This document shows positions 25,719 to 38,045 of a stretch of 64,000 nt of DNA, piece after piece. Under the pieces are notes generated by a model. That model saw nothing but the letters and a program-made list of their open reading frames with translations. It had not been told where the DNA came from and searched no databases. Location: NCBI GenBank assembly GCA_944989445.1, contig CALYLW010000067.1:1533905-1597904 (forward strand). The letters run 5' to 3'. How positions within the stretch are numbered: the stretch's first letter is position 1; every line of letters starts with the position of its first letter. The stretch is from Ampullaceana balthica (taxonomy: Eukaryota > Mollusca > Gastropoda > Lymnaeidae). The position numbers were made by a program, and so were the translations under genes.

Positions 25719-26227
25719 CTGGGGGAAAAAAAACACCACAACAATATAACAATACAACAACATAGCATTTGATGACATTGGTAATGGCACTGTATTGCAA
25801 GTAATGGGCGAACTATTTAGAGACTATGTTGAGTTCAGAATCAGGCCGTAAAGCGGTCATGTTCGCAAATTTCTTTTAATTAACGTACCGTTTTTCTATC
25901 CAAGAAAAACTTCATTAATCCCTCATGTAGACGTGTTAAAACCATTTCGTCTAAAATAAAGCTTTTGTAAAACAATAAATAAATAATGAAATAAAATCTC
26001 TCCATTAACTTAACTTTTCGATGACGTCGACGTGTTGTTAATTTTTTTTGGGGGGTGGGGGGTGGGAGGAGATATTCAACGTATAAGGCAGACATTGGAA
26101 TTTTTCCTTTGTTCTAATATTAACAAGGTGATATTTAAGAATTGATGAATTCAAGAACCAAAAGTTTACTTCAGAAACTGAAAACGCCTGAACTCTAAAG
26201 GCTCTAACAGGTATTTCGTTTTCTCCA
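25719..26227. other. Intron 1 DNA next to exon B
   Basis: Nothing recognised apart from a G-run near 26050. Confidence 0.4.
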
Positions 26228-26249
26228 TGTTGAACAAACAGAACTAACT
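26228..26249. repeat. Single left-hand copy of the 25-bp minisatellite split by the LINE
   Basis: atgttgaacaaacagaacta matches the array at 35408-35595 on the far side of the LINE and its insertions. It marks the insertion point. Confidence 0.75.
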
Positions 26250-26792
26250 GATCTTATCTTATCTGTTGCAGACACTCCTTCTATACAGAAGATTATTGCG
26301 TCCTACTCTTATCTATGGTTTGTGTTTATTCCTGCATTCTCATTAGAGTTTTAAATGTTGATAAAGTGTTGGTTTTCCTGGATTCTTCAGACGACCCATT
26401 TCACACCCGAATTCCGGACGGGAAGAAGGAAAACTTGTATGTGTTTGTTCTTGCATACGGAATAAGAAAGGTGTTTTTATCCTTATGTCTATCTGAGGGT
26501 TGTATTAAGTTATCTTTGTGTTGTATTTCTAAATTAGAATTAATTGTTTTATGTATGGTTACTACTTTACTCTTGCTTCTTCTATCCTCTAGTATTTCAA
26601 GGTTTAATGATTTAACTAATGGTGTTATTCTTGTTAGTTTTGAACATTCTCCAGGAATGAATCTGGCAGCCCTTTTTAAAATTTGTTCTTGTTTATCAAT
26701 GTTTTCTTTGGTAGATGGGTCCCATACAGAAGATCAGTGGCGTAGCTAGAACTTTTGCCGCCCGGGGCGGACTCCAATTTGCCGCCCCTTTA

Positions 26793-27168
26793 GGGGCCGT
26801 ACATAAATGACGTCACGCACTGGGTGGGGGGAGAGGGGAGTCACACATTTGACGTCACACCAAAACGCACAACTTTAAATAAAAGATCCACTTAAATGTA
26901 TGATTATGGAAACTTTATTTAATGCAGTTTTAGATGACTTCAACGTGTTACGATATTAGAGTGCTGCCTTACACTAAAAACATTTAAATGACACAAAAAT
27001 TGATTTGATACATGCTCATTTTCAAACAGAAAATATGGTTTTTATTGGGGGGGCGGGGGGCGGCTTTGTGACGTTATATTGAAGAAGGGGTCTAAGTTTT
27101 TGTGACAACGTGTGACGAGGGGGGCGGAAATCGGCCAAAATCGAGTGACGTCATTTATGGACGGCCCC
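26793..27168. mobile_element. PIF/Harbinger (ISL2EU)-like MITE, copy 1
   Basis: 376 bp. Left end GGGGCCGTACATAAATGACG, right end reversed GGGGCCGTCCATAAATGACG. The TTA flank is duplicated at 26790-26792 and 27169-27171. A GC-rich rim with G-runs surrounds an AT-rich core. It shares most of its length with copy 3 at 57262-57659. Confidence 0.85.
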
Positions 27169-27837
27169 TTAAGTGAATCATATGGTGGTTTTTATAAATT
27201 AATAAACATGAATAAATAATTGTAATTGAAACGAAGTAGGCCCTAAAGGTGCAGCGGCGTAGCGTGGGTATGTGCCGCCCGAGGCAGAACCGAAATTTGT
27301 CGCCCACCCCACCCCAAAAAAATAAACAAAATATGTTAACGCTTTATATAGCTTTAAATATAAAGTAATAATAAGAACATTATACATTTTAATGTTAAAT
27401 AAAAATAAAAGTTTAATTTCCTGAATAAAATTGAAGTATTCTGTCTTTCCTCATGGCCATGGCCCAATTTTTCACGTATCCATGTTTGCAACCAAGCCAT
27501 GCTCAATAGCCAAAATAGTTATAGATTAGACAGTTTTTGATTATCGTAATTGATAGTATTTAATTTTTCATTAACTTAAGTTTAGACGAGATATTTTAAC
27601 ACCTTGCATTACTTAAGACAGTTGTTAGCAATGTTCGAATTAATTATATTATTTTAGGCAGGGTAACTTCCAGCCTCAGTAGCTTGATAAACTTCATTAA
27701 ATCAACTAGTCTTCAATTCATTTTTTTTTGTTACCCGTGGGGTTACAATATTCCTTGCTTGACAATGTAATGTGATATATTTTTACACGCTTTTATTTAA
27801 GTCACAATGTTTGTATGTTGTATCCATCCACCCTTCC

Positions 27838-28010
27838 TTCCATCCTTCCTTCAAAACTTGAAACGTAACATTATACCACTTCTGATGGTCCTAGAGATCT
27901 AAAACTTTTACCACAGATAGATCTTGGATGACAATGCATTGTATCAAAATTTCAGATCGATCGAATGTACCGTATTGAAATTATTGCACTTTCAGTTTTT
28001 AGTTTTTGTT
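27838..28010. repeat. Dispersed repeat, copy 2
   Basis: Matches 1250-1440 in the same orientation (tggtcctagagatct, cacagatagatcttggatga, tcgatcgaatgtaccgta). Confidence 0.6.
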
Positions 28011-28379
28011 TATATAAAATATTATCACTTGCGTCAATGAACCATGCCTCAATTCGCCCTAGAGGGATACAATTATTATAACTTTAAAAAGTACTATCAA
28101 CATCAAGTCTTGCTGGCCGAAATATAAGCGTGATCGATTGCCGACATGGGGGTACGAGGTTCAATTTTCAGTTAGGGGAAAATGTGTTTTTTTTTGTATT
28201 ATACATATTTAGTGCAATTTCTATATGTAAATAAAAGCGAGTCCTTTTTAAAAAAAGATTTTTTTACATTTAACTTATTCATACTCTAATTTGAAGGTAA
28301 AATTTCAAAGTCCAGTAGATTAGCTGGTGTACGAAAATCATGTCTGTTTTCTAAATTCTATATAACTTGCAAAACGTCA

Positions 28380-29330
28380 CACGAATTGCTACAGTAATCT
28401 CATCTTATGAAGAATACAACTTTCTTCTTTACTGCTTTTCTACATAGCATGGATACATAATTATTCGCTTCGATCACCAAAATTATGCTCTCTCATTCTT
28501 TGATTAGAAAGTTCGATTAGAAGGATGAGGTCTCCACATAAAATTGTATCAAAATCAAATGTCAAAGCATCCTTTAAGTATTCCATTAGTTTCTGTCTGT
28601 ATAGCCTCTGAAGATCATTTTCTGTTTACCAATTTACGATTGTTAATGAGTTCGGGCATCTTTCCTATAACTTTGAAAATAAAAAGATTTCATTGTGACC
28701 AGCAAAGTTCCTGCGCCTGTTCGTGTGTTGAGCTTTTTGTCTGCCTCTGTTAGTTTTTCTATAGTTTTCAAAATGACCTCAAAATGGCCCCATAGTGTAT
28801 TCACTAATTTGTATCATGAACTCTGTTTAATGACTTGCTTGTAGAAGCAATTAGATATTCCAAACGGTGTATTGACATGGAAAAGAATGCGTAACAACAT
28901 TCTAGTGTACTAAAGTAGTTAGAGAGTTCGTTTCAGTTGGAGTATCATGTAAACAATTATTGAAATTAGGTTTAAAACTGTTTGGTCGAAATTTGACACT
29001 GAGATTTTATGTTTTTGCATCTTTCTTAAACTCCTGTATGCTTTCAAGCCATGAAGAAGTAAGAACACACGTTGGGCCTCTGCAATCCATTATTTTAAGA
29101 TCATAATTTATTTAAACTCATTTCAGAAATGTCGTTAGCAGATTCACTTTTGCATCAATGAAATCTTTGGAGATTCTACAACGTCTACTTTTTTATGTTC
29201 TATCTTTACATATCACAGATTTGGACTTGTTTGATCCTTATGTGAAATAAATGAAGAGCTTTTGAAGACAATATACACTATTTGGTATCATGTTCCCGAA
29301 GAAAGATGATTTTTCGCACTGTATCTCCTA
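28380..29330 (-). pseudogene. Decayed hAT transposase, same family as 480-1190
   Basis: On the minus strand, about 29290-29060 aligns with 905-1090: shared strings include 'aaggatcaaacaa', 'gtgatatgtaaaga', 'gtagacgttgtagaat' and 'taaaataatgga'. Reading downstream gives short peptide-like tracts broken by stops. It is too damaged for a full model. Confidence 0.5.
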
Positions 29331-29799
29331 AAATTGCAATTAGTATGAGCTCAGTTTGAATTTTAAACGACAAGTTTTTACTTTTTACCCTTTCCCCACG
29401 ATGTTCTCAGAGTGCTCGAACGTATTTTTCTATATGTATCAACACTTTATCGCAATTTTTAAATCCCTTACATTAACTTCACCGCCGTCTCTGTCTCTCT
29501 ATCGTTCTCTCTCTCTGTCTGTCTTGGGCGGGCGGAAAAACAAAAGTAAAAAATGACCCACTTCCCGTGATCCGTAATTAAATTAATGCATTTTTAGTTT
29601 ATGCTTATATAACGTATGTAATTCAAATTCACGGTTTGTTATTGTTTTTTTAAATCCCTTATATTAACTTCACCGCCGTCTCATTCGTCGTCACTCGTTC
29701 GTCACTCGTTCGTCCCGCCCGCAACGCCCGCCCGCCCGCGAACGAAAGTCGAAAATGACCCACTTCCAGTGTAGCCATCGAGCTGAAATTTAGCACACG

Positions 29800-29872
29800 A
29801 TCATCTGTCATGGTCTGTGGACGCAATTATCTTCTGCATAGAAGGAGCGTCTGTATACTTAAGATAAGATAA
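29800..29872 (+). mobile_element. SINE family 1 / LINE 3' tail fragment
   Basis: 'tcatggtctgtggacgcaat' then 'cttctgcatagaaggagcgt' then aagataagata: the 3' end of SINE family 1, severely 5'-truncated. Confidence 0.75.
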
Positions 29873-29937
29873 CTCGAGCCTCTTGTTTTTTTTTAGTACA
29901 GTAGTATTAGCATCTGAAGAATTTATATTCAATGAAA

Positions 29938-30283
29938 CAGCGAACGTTACGTCCTGTCAGGCTCACTCATACCCTGCTCGAACGTTACGTCCTGTCAGAC
30001 TCACTCATACCCTGCTCGAACGTTACGTCCTGTCAGGCTCACTCATACCCTGCTCGAACGTTACGTCTTGTCAGGCTCACTCATACCCTGCTCGAACGTT
30101 ACGTCCTGTCAGGCTCACTCATACCCTGCTCGAACGTTACGTCCTGTCAGGCTCACTCATACCCTGCTCGAACGTTACGTCCTGTCAGGCTCACTCATAC
30201 CCTGCTCGAACGTTACGTCCTGTCAGGCTCACTCATACCCTGCTCGAACGTTACGTCCTGTCAGGCTCACTCATACCCTGCTT
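29938..30283. repeat. 38-bp minisatellite, about 9 copies
   Basis: Unit cgaacgttacgtcctgtcag plus gctcactcataccctgct. It is nearly uniform, which suggests recent amplification. All three plus frames stay open; these peptides are artefacts. Confidence 0.95.
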
Positions 30284-33218
30284 GCATGTTATCCATCTAT
30301 TAATCTATAAGCCTGGTTGTAGTCTCACACACATTTTAAAGCCAATGAGGAGTTTGAAGTTTTGGCAGTTGAAAAGTGAAATGCTTTTGGATAGTTCTTC
30401 ATGTTATTAATATATTCTTTGGCTTTTCTTTTATTGCGATAAAATACTCAACTTTCTTATAACATTTTCACTGTTAAAAATTAATAAACGACTAGGAATT
30501 AGCGCACCTGGCAAAGTATGACACATTGACACTATTGTTTTTATTTATAATACATGTTACTTCAAGTTTTGCTGTATTCTCTATTCACTTAACAATATCC
30601 CCTTTTGTCCACCAATTTATTGGGTATTATTTAGTAAATAATAAACTGTAATTAGTATTGTTCCTGTCTTATGCATTTTTTAGTAATACGCTGTATGACT
30701 GTCACTGTCAGACCACGTACTTAATGCCATAAATAAAATAAGAGAAATACAATCATTTTTTTCTAACAATGAAAAATCCTAAAGCGGAAATTTTGTCAAT
30801 TTATTAAGGGCGCCAAAAATAAATTAGACAAGTGCGCCAAAAACCCAGTTACGCCTCTGCTAACAATACACATTATAAAAATACACGATACGTTTTTTAA
30901 AGGCCACACGAAAATCATTGAGGTAACAGGCCCCCCCCCCAAAAAAAAACACACACACACAAAAAAACAAACAACAACAACCCGAGACAAAACATAATCC
31001 AAATTTACACCAAAAATCATTAACAATTAATATACTTTTATTTTTTATTTATAAATATATTTTCTTAAAATAAAGAAATTGTATACATTAGTATGTAAAC
31101 ATATTTAAATACATTTACTTAATTAATTTTCTTAGTAGAAAAATCGTGCATTATGTTTTAAAAATTTAAATTATTTGTAATATCTTGGTCTATGGAAAAT
31201 ATAGCAAAATTTTGTAGTCTTAAATCACTCACTGTGGAACGAAGATAGCACATATTATTTGTCCCATCGGTGATGTGTTTTTGTGTGTGTGTGTGTGTGC
31301 AGTTTTCTTATAAAAACAACATCTGTGACGTACACCGATTAATTTTCCAAAATCGATTGCTTTTTTGAGAGATTTAAATTTTTGAACGGTTTTGCGTTAA
31401 AGTTATACCAACCACTATGTAATGAAACAAATGTTGCGCGAATCCGTTAAGTAAGACTCGAAATTAAGAACATTTTTGTTTCACCTTGGTTTGCCCCCTG
31501 CAAAAGAAAAAGGGCAGTTGTCGGAAATGGCTTTACTTTTCAAATGCCCACAAATGCCGCCCTCTAAATATATGCCGCCTGGGGCGGACCATCCCCACCG
31601 CCCCCTCCCCACCAGCTACGCTACTGCAGAAGATGCATATTCTAGTACAGGTCTCACCAAGGTGAAGTAGCATTTCAGTTTTATATCTCTATTACATTTT
31701 TTAAAGTTTCTTTTTATAAAGCCTAAGGTTTTGTTTGATTTTTTAAAATAACTTAATAGACATGGGGATTCCATGATAGCTTCTCATTTATTATGACTCC
31801 TAAATATTTTGCATCTTTAAGTTTGAGTTAGTTCTTTTCAATGAATGAAATATTTTGAATTTTATTTGTTTCTTTTTTCTTTGTTACTCTTAACAGTTGA
31901 CACTTTTCTGGGTGGAAAGACATGCTCCAGTTAGTTTCCCATTTTATCAATTCATCTATGTCTTTTTGCAAAATTTTGCTATCTTGTTATGATTTAATTG
32001 TTCTATAGATTATACCAGTGGTTCCCAAAGTGGTCCGTACGGACCCCCAGGGGTCCGCGAAACCATTCAGGGGGTCCGTGGAAAATTAAAATTGATTTGG
32101 GGGTCCCTGGACAACGTCAGGGGGTCCGCGCAAGGTTTAGTATAAAAATAATAAAATCATGTTCTTTTTTATTATTACCGAAATAAAAATAAAGAACAAT
32201 GAAAACTATAGTAGCGATTTTTAGGTCCTGAGTAAAATAAATTGGTTTGACCTAGAAACAAAAGTATAACTACAATATTTCCACAGCTGTAACCAATCAA
32301 AATGTTTGGTTTATTGAAAGTTTGATGCCTGAGAAAGGCGGAGACCCTATATTTAGGTCATAAAAATACCATCTTTTAACGGAAATGACGATGATTGCGG
32401 AGTTGGGTTAATTTTGACGTGTCGGGAAGTTATATTTATCTAAAGCAGGAAGAATCAAGCTTTCCATTGATACCACATTTGATATGTTGGACGATACCAA
32501 ATACAGGAATCGAAAAAAAACGTTTGACTTCTTCAAAATTCGACCAAACATTTTTTGTAGGGTTAGCAAAATAATATTTGTAAATACTTTTTAATATATA
32601 ATGATATTTTGTATGTAATTAACATTAAAAAATTGCTTTAGAAACATAATAAATTAAAACATAGATCATAGAAACACTTGAAAATGAGAATTTTTGGCCG
32701 ATTTCTCACCCCCCCCCCTTTTTCAAAGTTTGAGATGACGCCAACTATTTAAGTTAATAACAAACATGGCAAAGTGTGAGACAGACTACCGAAAATAGTT
32801 TTATACAGCAATACAATAGTGCTGCTACATGCATAACATGCATAAGTTTTGATATAGTTGAATTTTGTATTGTTATCCAGATAGTTTACTTTTGAACGTA
32901 TGTAAATATAATATTTGAATAAAATTGATATCTTTTGAATTTTTTTTTGTCATTTTCCATATAGTAATACCTTAACGTTAATAAAAATAAAATAATAAAT
33001 TTAAAAAAATGAAAAATAAAAAAAAACTCAGGAAGGGATCGAAAGTTTTTTGAAAAAATTTTAAATAGAATTTTTTCCTTGCATCTTACGTAAAATAATT
33101 CTAAAGGGTTTTACTGCAGCGTTTCATTGGAAAATGTAATATTTAATAGTTAATTAAACTTTCAAATAAAACATTTTATATACAATTTTTCGTACACTTT
33201 CGTGCCCTTTTTAAATAG

Positions 33219-34990
33219 ATGAGTGAGCAAAGAAAAAAATGTAGACAGTACAGTGTTGCATATAATGGCTTTATTTCCTCACCAGAAAATAGTATTTTAC
33301 CAATGTGTCTTCTGTGTAATAAAACTTTGTCGAATGATTCTATGAAACCTTCCAAGCTTAAGGAACATTTGATGAAAATACAAAGTGATAAAACGATAAA
33401 GATTTATTGTTTTTTTAAAGCAGCCAAAGAAAAATATTTGAAAACCTCATCACTTCAACAATTCATGGGGACATCATTTAAGTGACATGACGATGGACTG
33501 CGTGCGTCTTATAATATTTTTTTTACTGATTGCAAAGTCTGGAAAGCCCAACACTATTTGTGAAGAACGTATTTTATCAGCTGTAAGTGAGGTGATAAGC
33601 ACTGTGTTGCACAAACCAGCTTTCGACATCCCAAAAAGAATTCCACTTAGCAATAATTCAGTCCAAAGAAGTATTGACAAAATGGCTCATTGTTTAGAAA
33701 ATTCTTTGTATCCATGTATGATTACTTAAAAACATCTGAATTTTCCCTACAGCATGAGGAGTCCATTTACCAGGAAACGAGGCTTTACTTTTAGCTTATG
33801 TAAAACTTGTAAAAGAAGAACAATTTTGCCAAGAACTGTTGTTTTCTAAGTGTTTGGAAACCGATACGAAAGGTTTAACGTTATTTACTGAATTAAAAAG
33901 ATTTTTCGATGAAAAAGCTATAACCTTGACTAATAACATTTATGTTACTACTGACGGTTCTCCGGCAATTGTTGCAAGATACCGAGGCTTTCTGGCATAC
34001 TTAAAACAAGCTGTACCACATGTATGTTCAGTGCATTCATCGACATCATTTAGTTGCAAAAAATCTTAGTGAAGTTTGCATGGATCACTAGATTTTGTCA
34101 TTAAAGCAGTTAATAAAATCAAAAGGAATGCCATCAATGAGAGATTATTTACTAAACCTTGTTTAGAAAATGATGAAGACTATAATCATTTACTACTTAA
34201 CACAGAAGTATGTTGGTTATCTAAAAGTGCATGTTTAAATCGATTTTATGCTCTCTTTGATTTAGTGCTGGAATTCGTGGAAGGCAAAGACAATGATTGA
34301 GACAAAATGTAATTAACTCAAAAAATATAATAACATAGCCTACATCACAGATGGATTTGCCAAATTTAATGAAACTAATTGGAAACGACAAGGTGACCAA
34401 ATAAATTTAATCAAAACTAAAGCCGTATTATCTGCGTTTGTTGCATACAATTTTCTGTGAAAACAAAACTTGGGGAGAGGAGAATGTTCTCAGTTTCAAA
34501 ATCTTTCGAAATTGCAAAATAGAGATGAAGACTTGCTTGCCTACTGTCAACACTTAAAGGCTCTTTTTGCAGACCTGAACCAAAAATTTGAAGACATTCT
34601 TCACATGGATATTCCCGACTGAGTGTTGAACCCTTTTGCTGGGGAACAAACTCAGATCCCAGACATAGATGATTCCATACTAATACAGGAGATACTTATT
34701 GAATTATCCACAAATGAGGAACTTAAACCAATGTTTGAAGAACGGTACCCCAAATTCTGGTTACAAAAAGAGATCCCAATTTTATATCCTGCATTATGGG
34801 TTATTGTACAAAAGTTGTTGACTGCTTTCCCGTCTTCCTATTTGGTAGAACGTGGATTCAGTGCCGTTATGAACCTCATCACAAACAAAAGAAACCGGCT
34901 AGCGATTAGTGCTCGTGGAGATTAAACGCAAATCTCCACGAGCACTAATGGCTAGCCGGTTTCTTTTGTTACTCACAAACATTGAGCCGG
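33219..34990 (+). pseudogene. Broken hAT transposase, ZBED5/SCAND3 type
   Basis: Blocks in order: BED zinc finger (MCLLCNKTLSNDSMKPSKLK, EHLMKIQSDK); AKSGKPNTICEERILSAVSE; IPLSNNSVQRSIDKMAHCLE; LETDTKGLTLFTELKRFFDE; NIYVTTDGSPAIVARYRGFL; INERLFTKPCLEN; LLLNTEVCWLSKSACLNRF; VLNPFAGE; and the dimerisation region (FPSSYLVERGFSAVMNLITN, KRNRLAISARGD). Usual family order is kept. Stops at about 33482, 33727, 34067 and 34298 and frame changes inactivate it. A local inverted duplication at 34884-34970 breaks the C-terminus. Confidence 0.88.
34884..34970. repeat. Near-perfect 40-bp inverted repeat with 7-nt spacer
   Basis: Arms 34884-34923 and 34931-34970 match at 39 of 40 positions. It lies in the transposase C-terminal coding region, between ...RLAISARGD and the downstream LTNIEPDI frame. 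Confidence 0.9.
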
Positions 34991-35407
34991 ACATAACAGA
35001 CTCATAAAATCTCATCAAGTTCATTCAAGTAATTAATTTTTAAAAACATTTTAAACAAAAGTTATATGTAAATAAATTAATCTTCAACAAAATGTTTTTT
35101 TTTAATTAGTAAATTTGTATACCTTGCATTTATGTAGCGTTTTCATTTGGGGGTCCGTGGGACAGTTTTGAATGTAAAAGGGGTCCACGGGTAAAAAAAG
35201 TTTGGGAACCACTGGATTATACGATCATCAGCAAATAACCTAACTTTTGTTCCTGTTAAGATGTTGTTGGTTAAATCATTTATATAAATTAAAAAGAATA
35301 TGGGACCTAGCAAAGTTCCTTGTGGAACTCCTGAATTAACCTTTATTAGTGCAGATTTTGATCCATTTAATTATGACAGTTCGCTCCCTACCCAAAAGAA
35401 GTCTTGG

Positions 35408-35595
35408 ATTTAGTGAACAGTATGTTGAACAAACAGAACTAACTTCATGGTGAACAAACAGAACTAACTTCATGTTGAGCAAACAGAACTAACTGCATGT
35501 TGAACAAACATAACTAACTGCATGTTGAACAAACAGAACTAACTGCATGTTGAACAAACAGAACTAACTGCATGTTGAACAAACATAACTAACAC
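35408..35595. repeat. 25-bp minisatellite, about 7 copies
   Basis: Unit catgttgaacaaacagaact plus aactg. One more copy lies at 26228, left of the LINE. Confidence 0.9.
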
Positions 35596-35599
35596 CGAT

Positions 35600-36310
35600 G
35601 AATATTTTTATATTGGCACACTTGAAAAGCAACAAAAAATGTTTATAGAGCGTTCTAGAGTCAGTCGTGAATCAGTGATGAACTATGGAGTTGAAACATC
35701 TAAATAATCTTCATCCTTCAGATTGGAGGAACGAAGATAAAAATAACCACTTCATAGAACAATTGTGTTCGGTTTATCGACCTTACCAAATAGAACAAAA
35801 TTGTTCTGTGTATCTACATTCTCACCAAAGGTTTCTGAGTTGCTGGGACATTTATCAAGATTGGCTTTCATAAACGTTTCTTTTGTCTCCTTGTTGTGAA
35901 GCAGTGGGCAACTTGGGTTACCAGGAATGTCCCCGTAGGAGTGGAGCGGGGCGGGATGGCTCACGACGTTCTGTATCAGAACTGTCATGTCAGGGGCCAG
36001 CGTGTTGTTGAAATGGGCCCAGTCTCGGGTCTTTGGGACAAATTGTTTAAGAATTATGTCCCCGCCTTTAAAAGCATGACAAGACTGTAGCTCCAACCAT
36101 CAATTGTAATGAACCGCTGGGAAAGACTTCTATTTACTCTTTCAGAATACATTCTTAAATGGCCACGATAAAAATTTCTTAGCAGATTTCTAAGTACACA
36201 CACACACAAATCTATGTGGGGACACATAAGAATGTAACCATTAAACATTTCACATTTCAATGTAAATAAGAATATTAGCTCAAATTTCATCATCTGTGTC
36301 CTCTTAAATC
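35600..36310. other. Unique intron 1 DNA, nothing recognised
   Basis: Overlapping ORFs at 35685-35873 (+) and 35752-36096 (-) have no family features; one is probably chance. Confidence 0.35.
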
Positions 36311-36315
36311 TTAAA

Positions 36316-36750
36316 TATTACAGGCACTCCTTCCATACAGAAGATGATTGCGCACTACGCTTAAAATTGGTTTATGTCTAGTCTTACACTATCATTAGAG
36401 TTTTATATGTTGATAGTGTTTTGGTTTTCCTGGTTTCTTCAGACAACCCGTTTCACGCTTGCATTCCAGCAGGGAGGAGGAGAATTTGCATGTATTGGTT
36501 CTTCCGAAAGGAAAAACATGTCTAACTGAGGGTTGTATTAGATTGTATGTGTGTGTTTTCAAGTTAGAATTAATTGCCTTACGTATTTCTACTACTTTGC
36601 TCTTGTTCTTATATCCTCTAGTGTTTCTAGGTTTGACAATTTAACCGAATGTGTTACCCATGTCAAACGTGAATATTCACCAGTAGTGAGTCTTGCAGCT
36701 CTTTGTTAAATGTGTTCTAGTTTATCCTCTTCTCCCCACCCCAGCTCTAA
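36316..36750 (-). mobile_element. Old LINE 3' fragment
   Basis: Aligns with 26265-26720: GCACTCCTTCCATACAGAAG hairpin, 'ggttttcctggtttcttcag', 'gagggttgtattag', 'aagttagaattaattgcctt', 'tatcctctagtgtttctagg'. It is clearly more diverged than the other copies. Confidence 0.75.
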
Positions 36751-36944
36751 TGATGTCAACATTTCCGGTCCTATCCTTTCAGGAAACATGATAAAGTTGA
36801 ACTAAATGCCATAAATTAGTTTAACGACTTTGTCTTATTAATCAGGGTCCGTTTGACCGTAGTGTTTTAATGCCAGCATTCTTTTATGATTAGAGGTGTG
36901 GGCAACTCAGACGCTTAGATCAACATGAGCATTGTCAGAGTGTC

Positions 36945-37275
36945 ATGAACTAGTGTCATGTCATTGTAAGATAATGTCAACTCAATGTCAGATAGTTTCA
37001 ACTCATTTTCAGACAGTGCCATGTCAGTGTAAGATAATGTCAATTCAATGTCACATAGTGTCATATACTAGTGCCATGTCAGTGTAAGACAATGTCAACT
37101 CAATGTCACATAGTGTGATATACTAGTGTCATGTCATTGTAAGATAATGTCAACTCAATGTCAGATAGTGTCAACTCATTGTCAGACAGTGCCATGTCAG
37201 TGTAAGATAATGTCAACTCAATGTCATATATTGTCAACTCAGTGTCAGATATATGTAGTGTCATGTCAATGTAAG
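36945..37275. repeat. Degenerate tandem repeat around 'tgtcaactcaatgtcaga'
   Basis: Alternating 'tgtcatgtcattgtaagata' and 'atgtcaactcaatgtcagat' segments form a compound repeat of about 40-95 bp. Confidence 0.75.
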
Positions 37276-37864
37276 ATGTCCTTTCAAACTACTTAGCCAA
37301 TATTTCTCTCCATCAATATTTAAAAAAAAACAACTTTTTAATTCGATAACAGCCTACACAGCACTGACACTTTGTGTTTTCAGAAATAAACAAATTAAAT
37401 AAAAAAATTAAATTTAAAAAAAATAACCATTAACTTAACTGAATAACACCTAAGACCTAAAAATAAAATGACCAGCAGTTAGTTTGCAAATTTTTTCCAA
37501 AAAAATTCTTCTTCTTCTTTTTTATAAAAAGTATTAAATAGTCGTCCTCTGGTAGAAATGGTCAAAAATAGAAATATCGTATAGTTAATATGGAAATTTA
37601 AATGTCAGGAACGAAATTTCACTGTCTAGTCAAAGTCTTAATATTGAAGTCAATGCTATGAAGTTCGAACTCGCGCCTATATGCTAGGATGCCATTACAT
37701 AAACCTAAATCTGAAACTGTACCAACTAGGGACTGGGACATGTGACAGAGACGAGCGCTCTATGGTTGATCTCTTCTAGCCGCACAAGAGCTGCAAATTA
37801 AGATTATAAATCCACCGTCTTTTGCGGACGGTAGAATGCTATACATATACGAGATACATACATA

Positions 37865-38045
37865 CAATGTTCCTTTTAAGCTGCGCGACCGCGCACATAT
37901 CTGACCCATGCCGCGCAGCAGTTTAGAATTACCGCGCAACCAATTTGGTAATATATTGCACAAAATTTGATGATGTACAACTTGGCACGCGATTTTTTTT
38001 CTTTCTACTTAGCACTCGGACCAACGAACCTTAGAGGGAACATTG
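37865..38045. mobile_element. hAT-type MITE, second copy
   Basis: 181 bp with ends CAATGTTCCTTTTAAGC and, reversed, CAATGTTCCCTCTAAGG. Homologous to 20350-20534. Flanks do not match, so the duplication has decayed. Confidence 0.65.

Larger units (their letters stand above)
27253..30858. mobile_element. Possible inner element with hAT-2-like ends
   Basis: CAGCGGCGTAGCGTGGG at 27253 and, reversed at 30858, CAGAGGCGTAACTGGG resemble the ends of the surrounding hAT element. No matching 8-bp flanks were found, so this could be a second related insertion or old internal repeats of the ends. Confidence 0.4.
26735..31626 (-). mobile_element. hAT element no. 2 (4.9 kb) inserted in the LINE
   Basis: Ends CAGTGGCGTAGCTAGAACTT and, reversed, CAGTAGCGTAGCTGGTGGGG. 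The 8-bp flanks cagaagat at 26727-26734 and 31627-31634 are identical. Removing it rejoins the LINE reading. Internal load: a Harbinger-like MITE (26793-27168), an end of a related element (27253) facing another (30858), a dispersed repeat (27838), transposase remains (28380-29330), a SINE tail (29800) and a 38-bp minisatellite (29938). Confidence 0.88.
32016..35214 (+). mobile_element. hAT element no. 1 (ZBED5/SCAND3-like), 3.2 kb, inserted in the LINE
   Basis: Ends CAGTGGTTCCCAAAGTGG and, reversed, CAGTGGTTCCCAAACTTT. The 8-bp flanks gattatac at 32008-32015 and 35215-35222 are identical. Subterminal 'gggggtccgtgg/gggggtccgcg' motifs occur at both ends. It interrupts the LINE just after the FADD motif. 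It carries a recognisable but broken transposase (33219-34990). Confidence 0.92.
26250..35412 (-). mobile_element. LINE (CR1/Jockey-type non-LTR), 5'-truncated, interrupted by two hAT elements
   Basis: LINE pieces are 35412-35223, 32007-31635 and 26726-26250. Read in order on the minus strand they give [82 protein letters not shown], then WDPSTKENIDKQEQILKRAA, RFIPGECSKLTRITPLVKSL, SFFPSGIRV, and the 3' tail with the GACGC hairpin and (GATAA)n. These are RT motifs C-E and the thumb in the right order. Frameshifts and stops show it is dead. It sits inside a 25-bp minisatellite. Confidence 0.88.
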
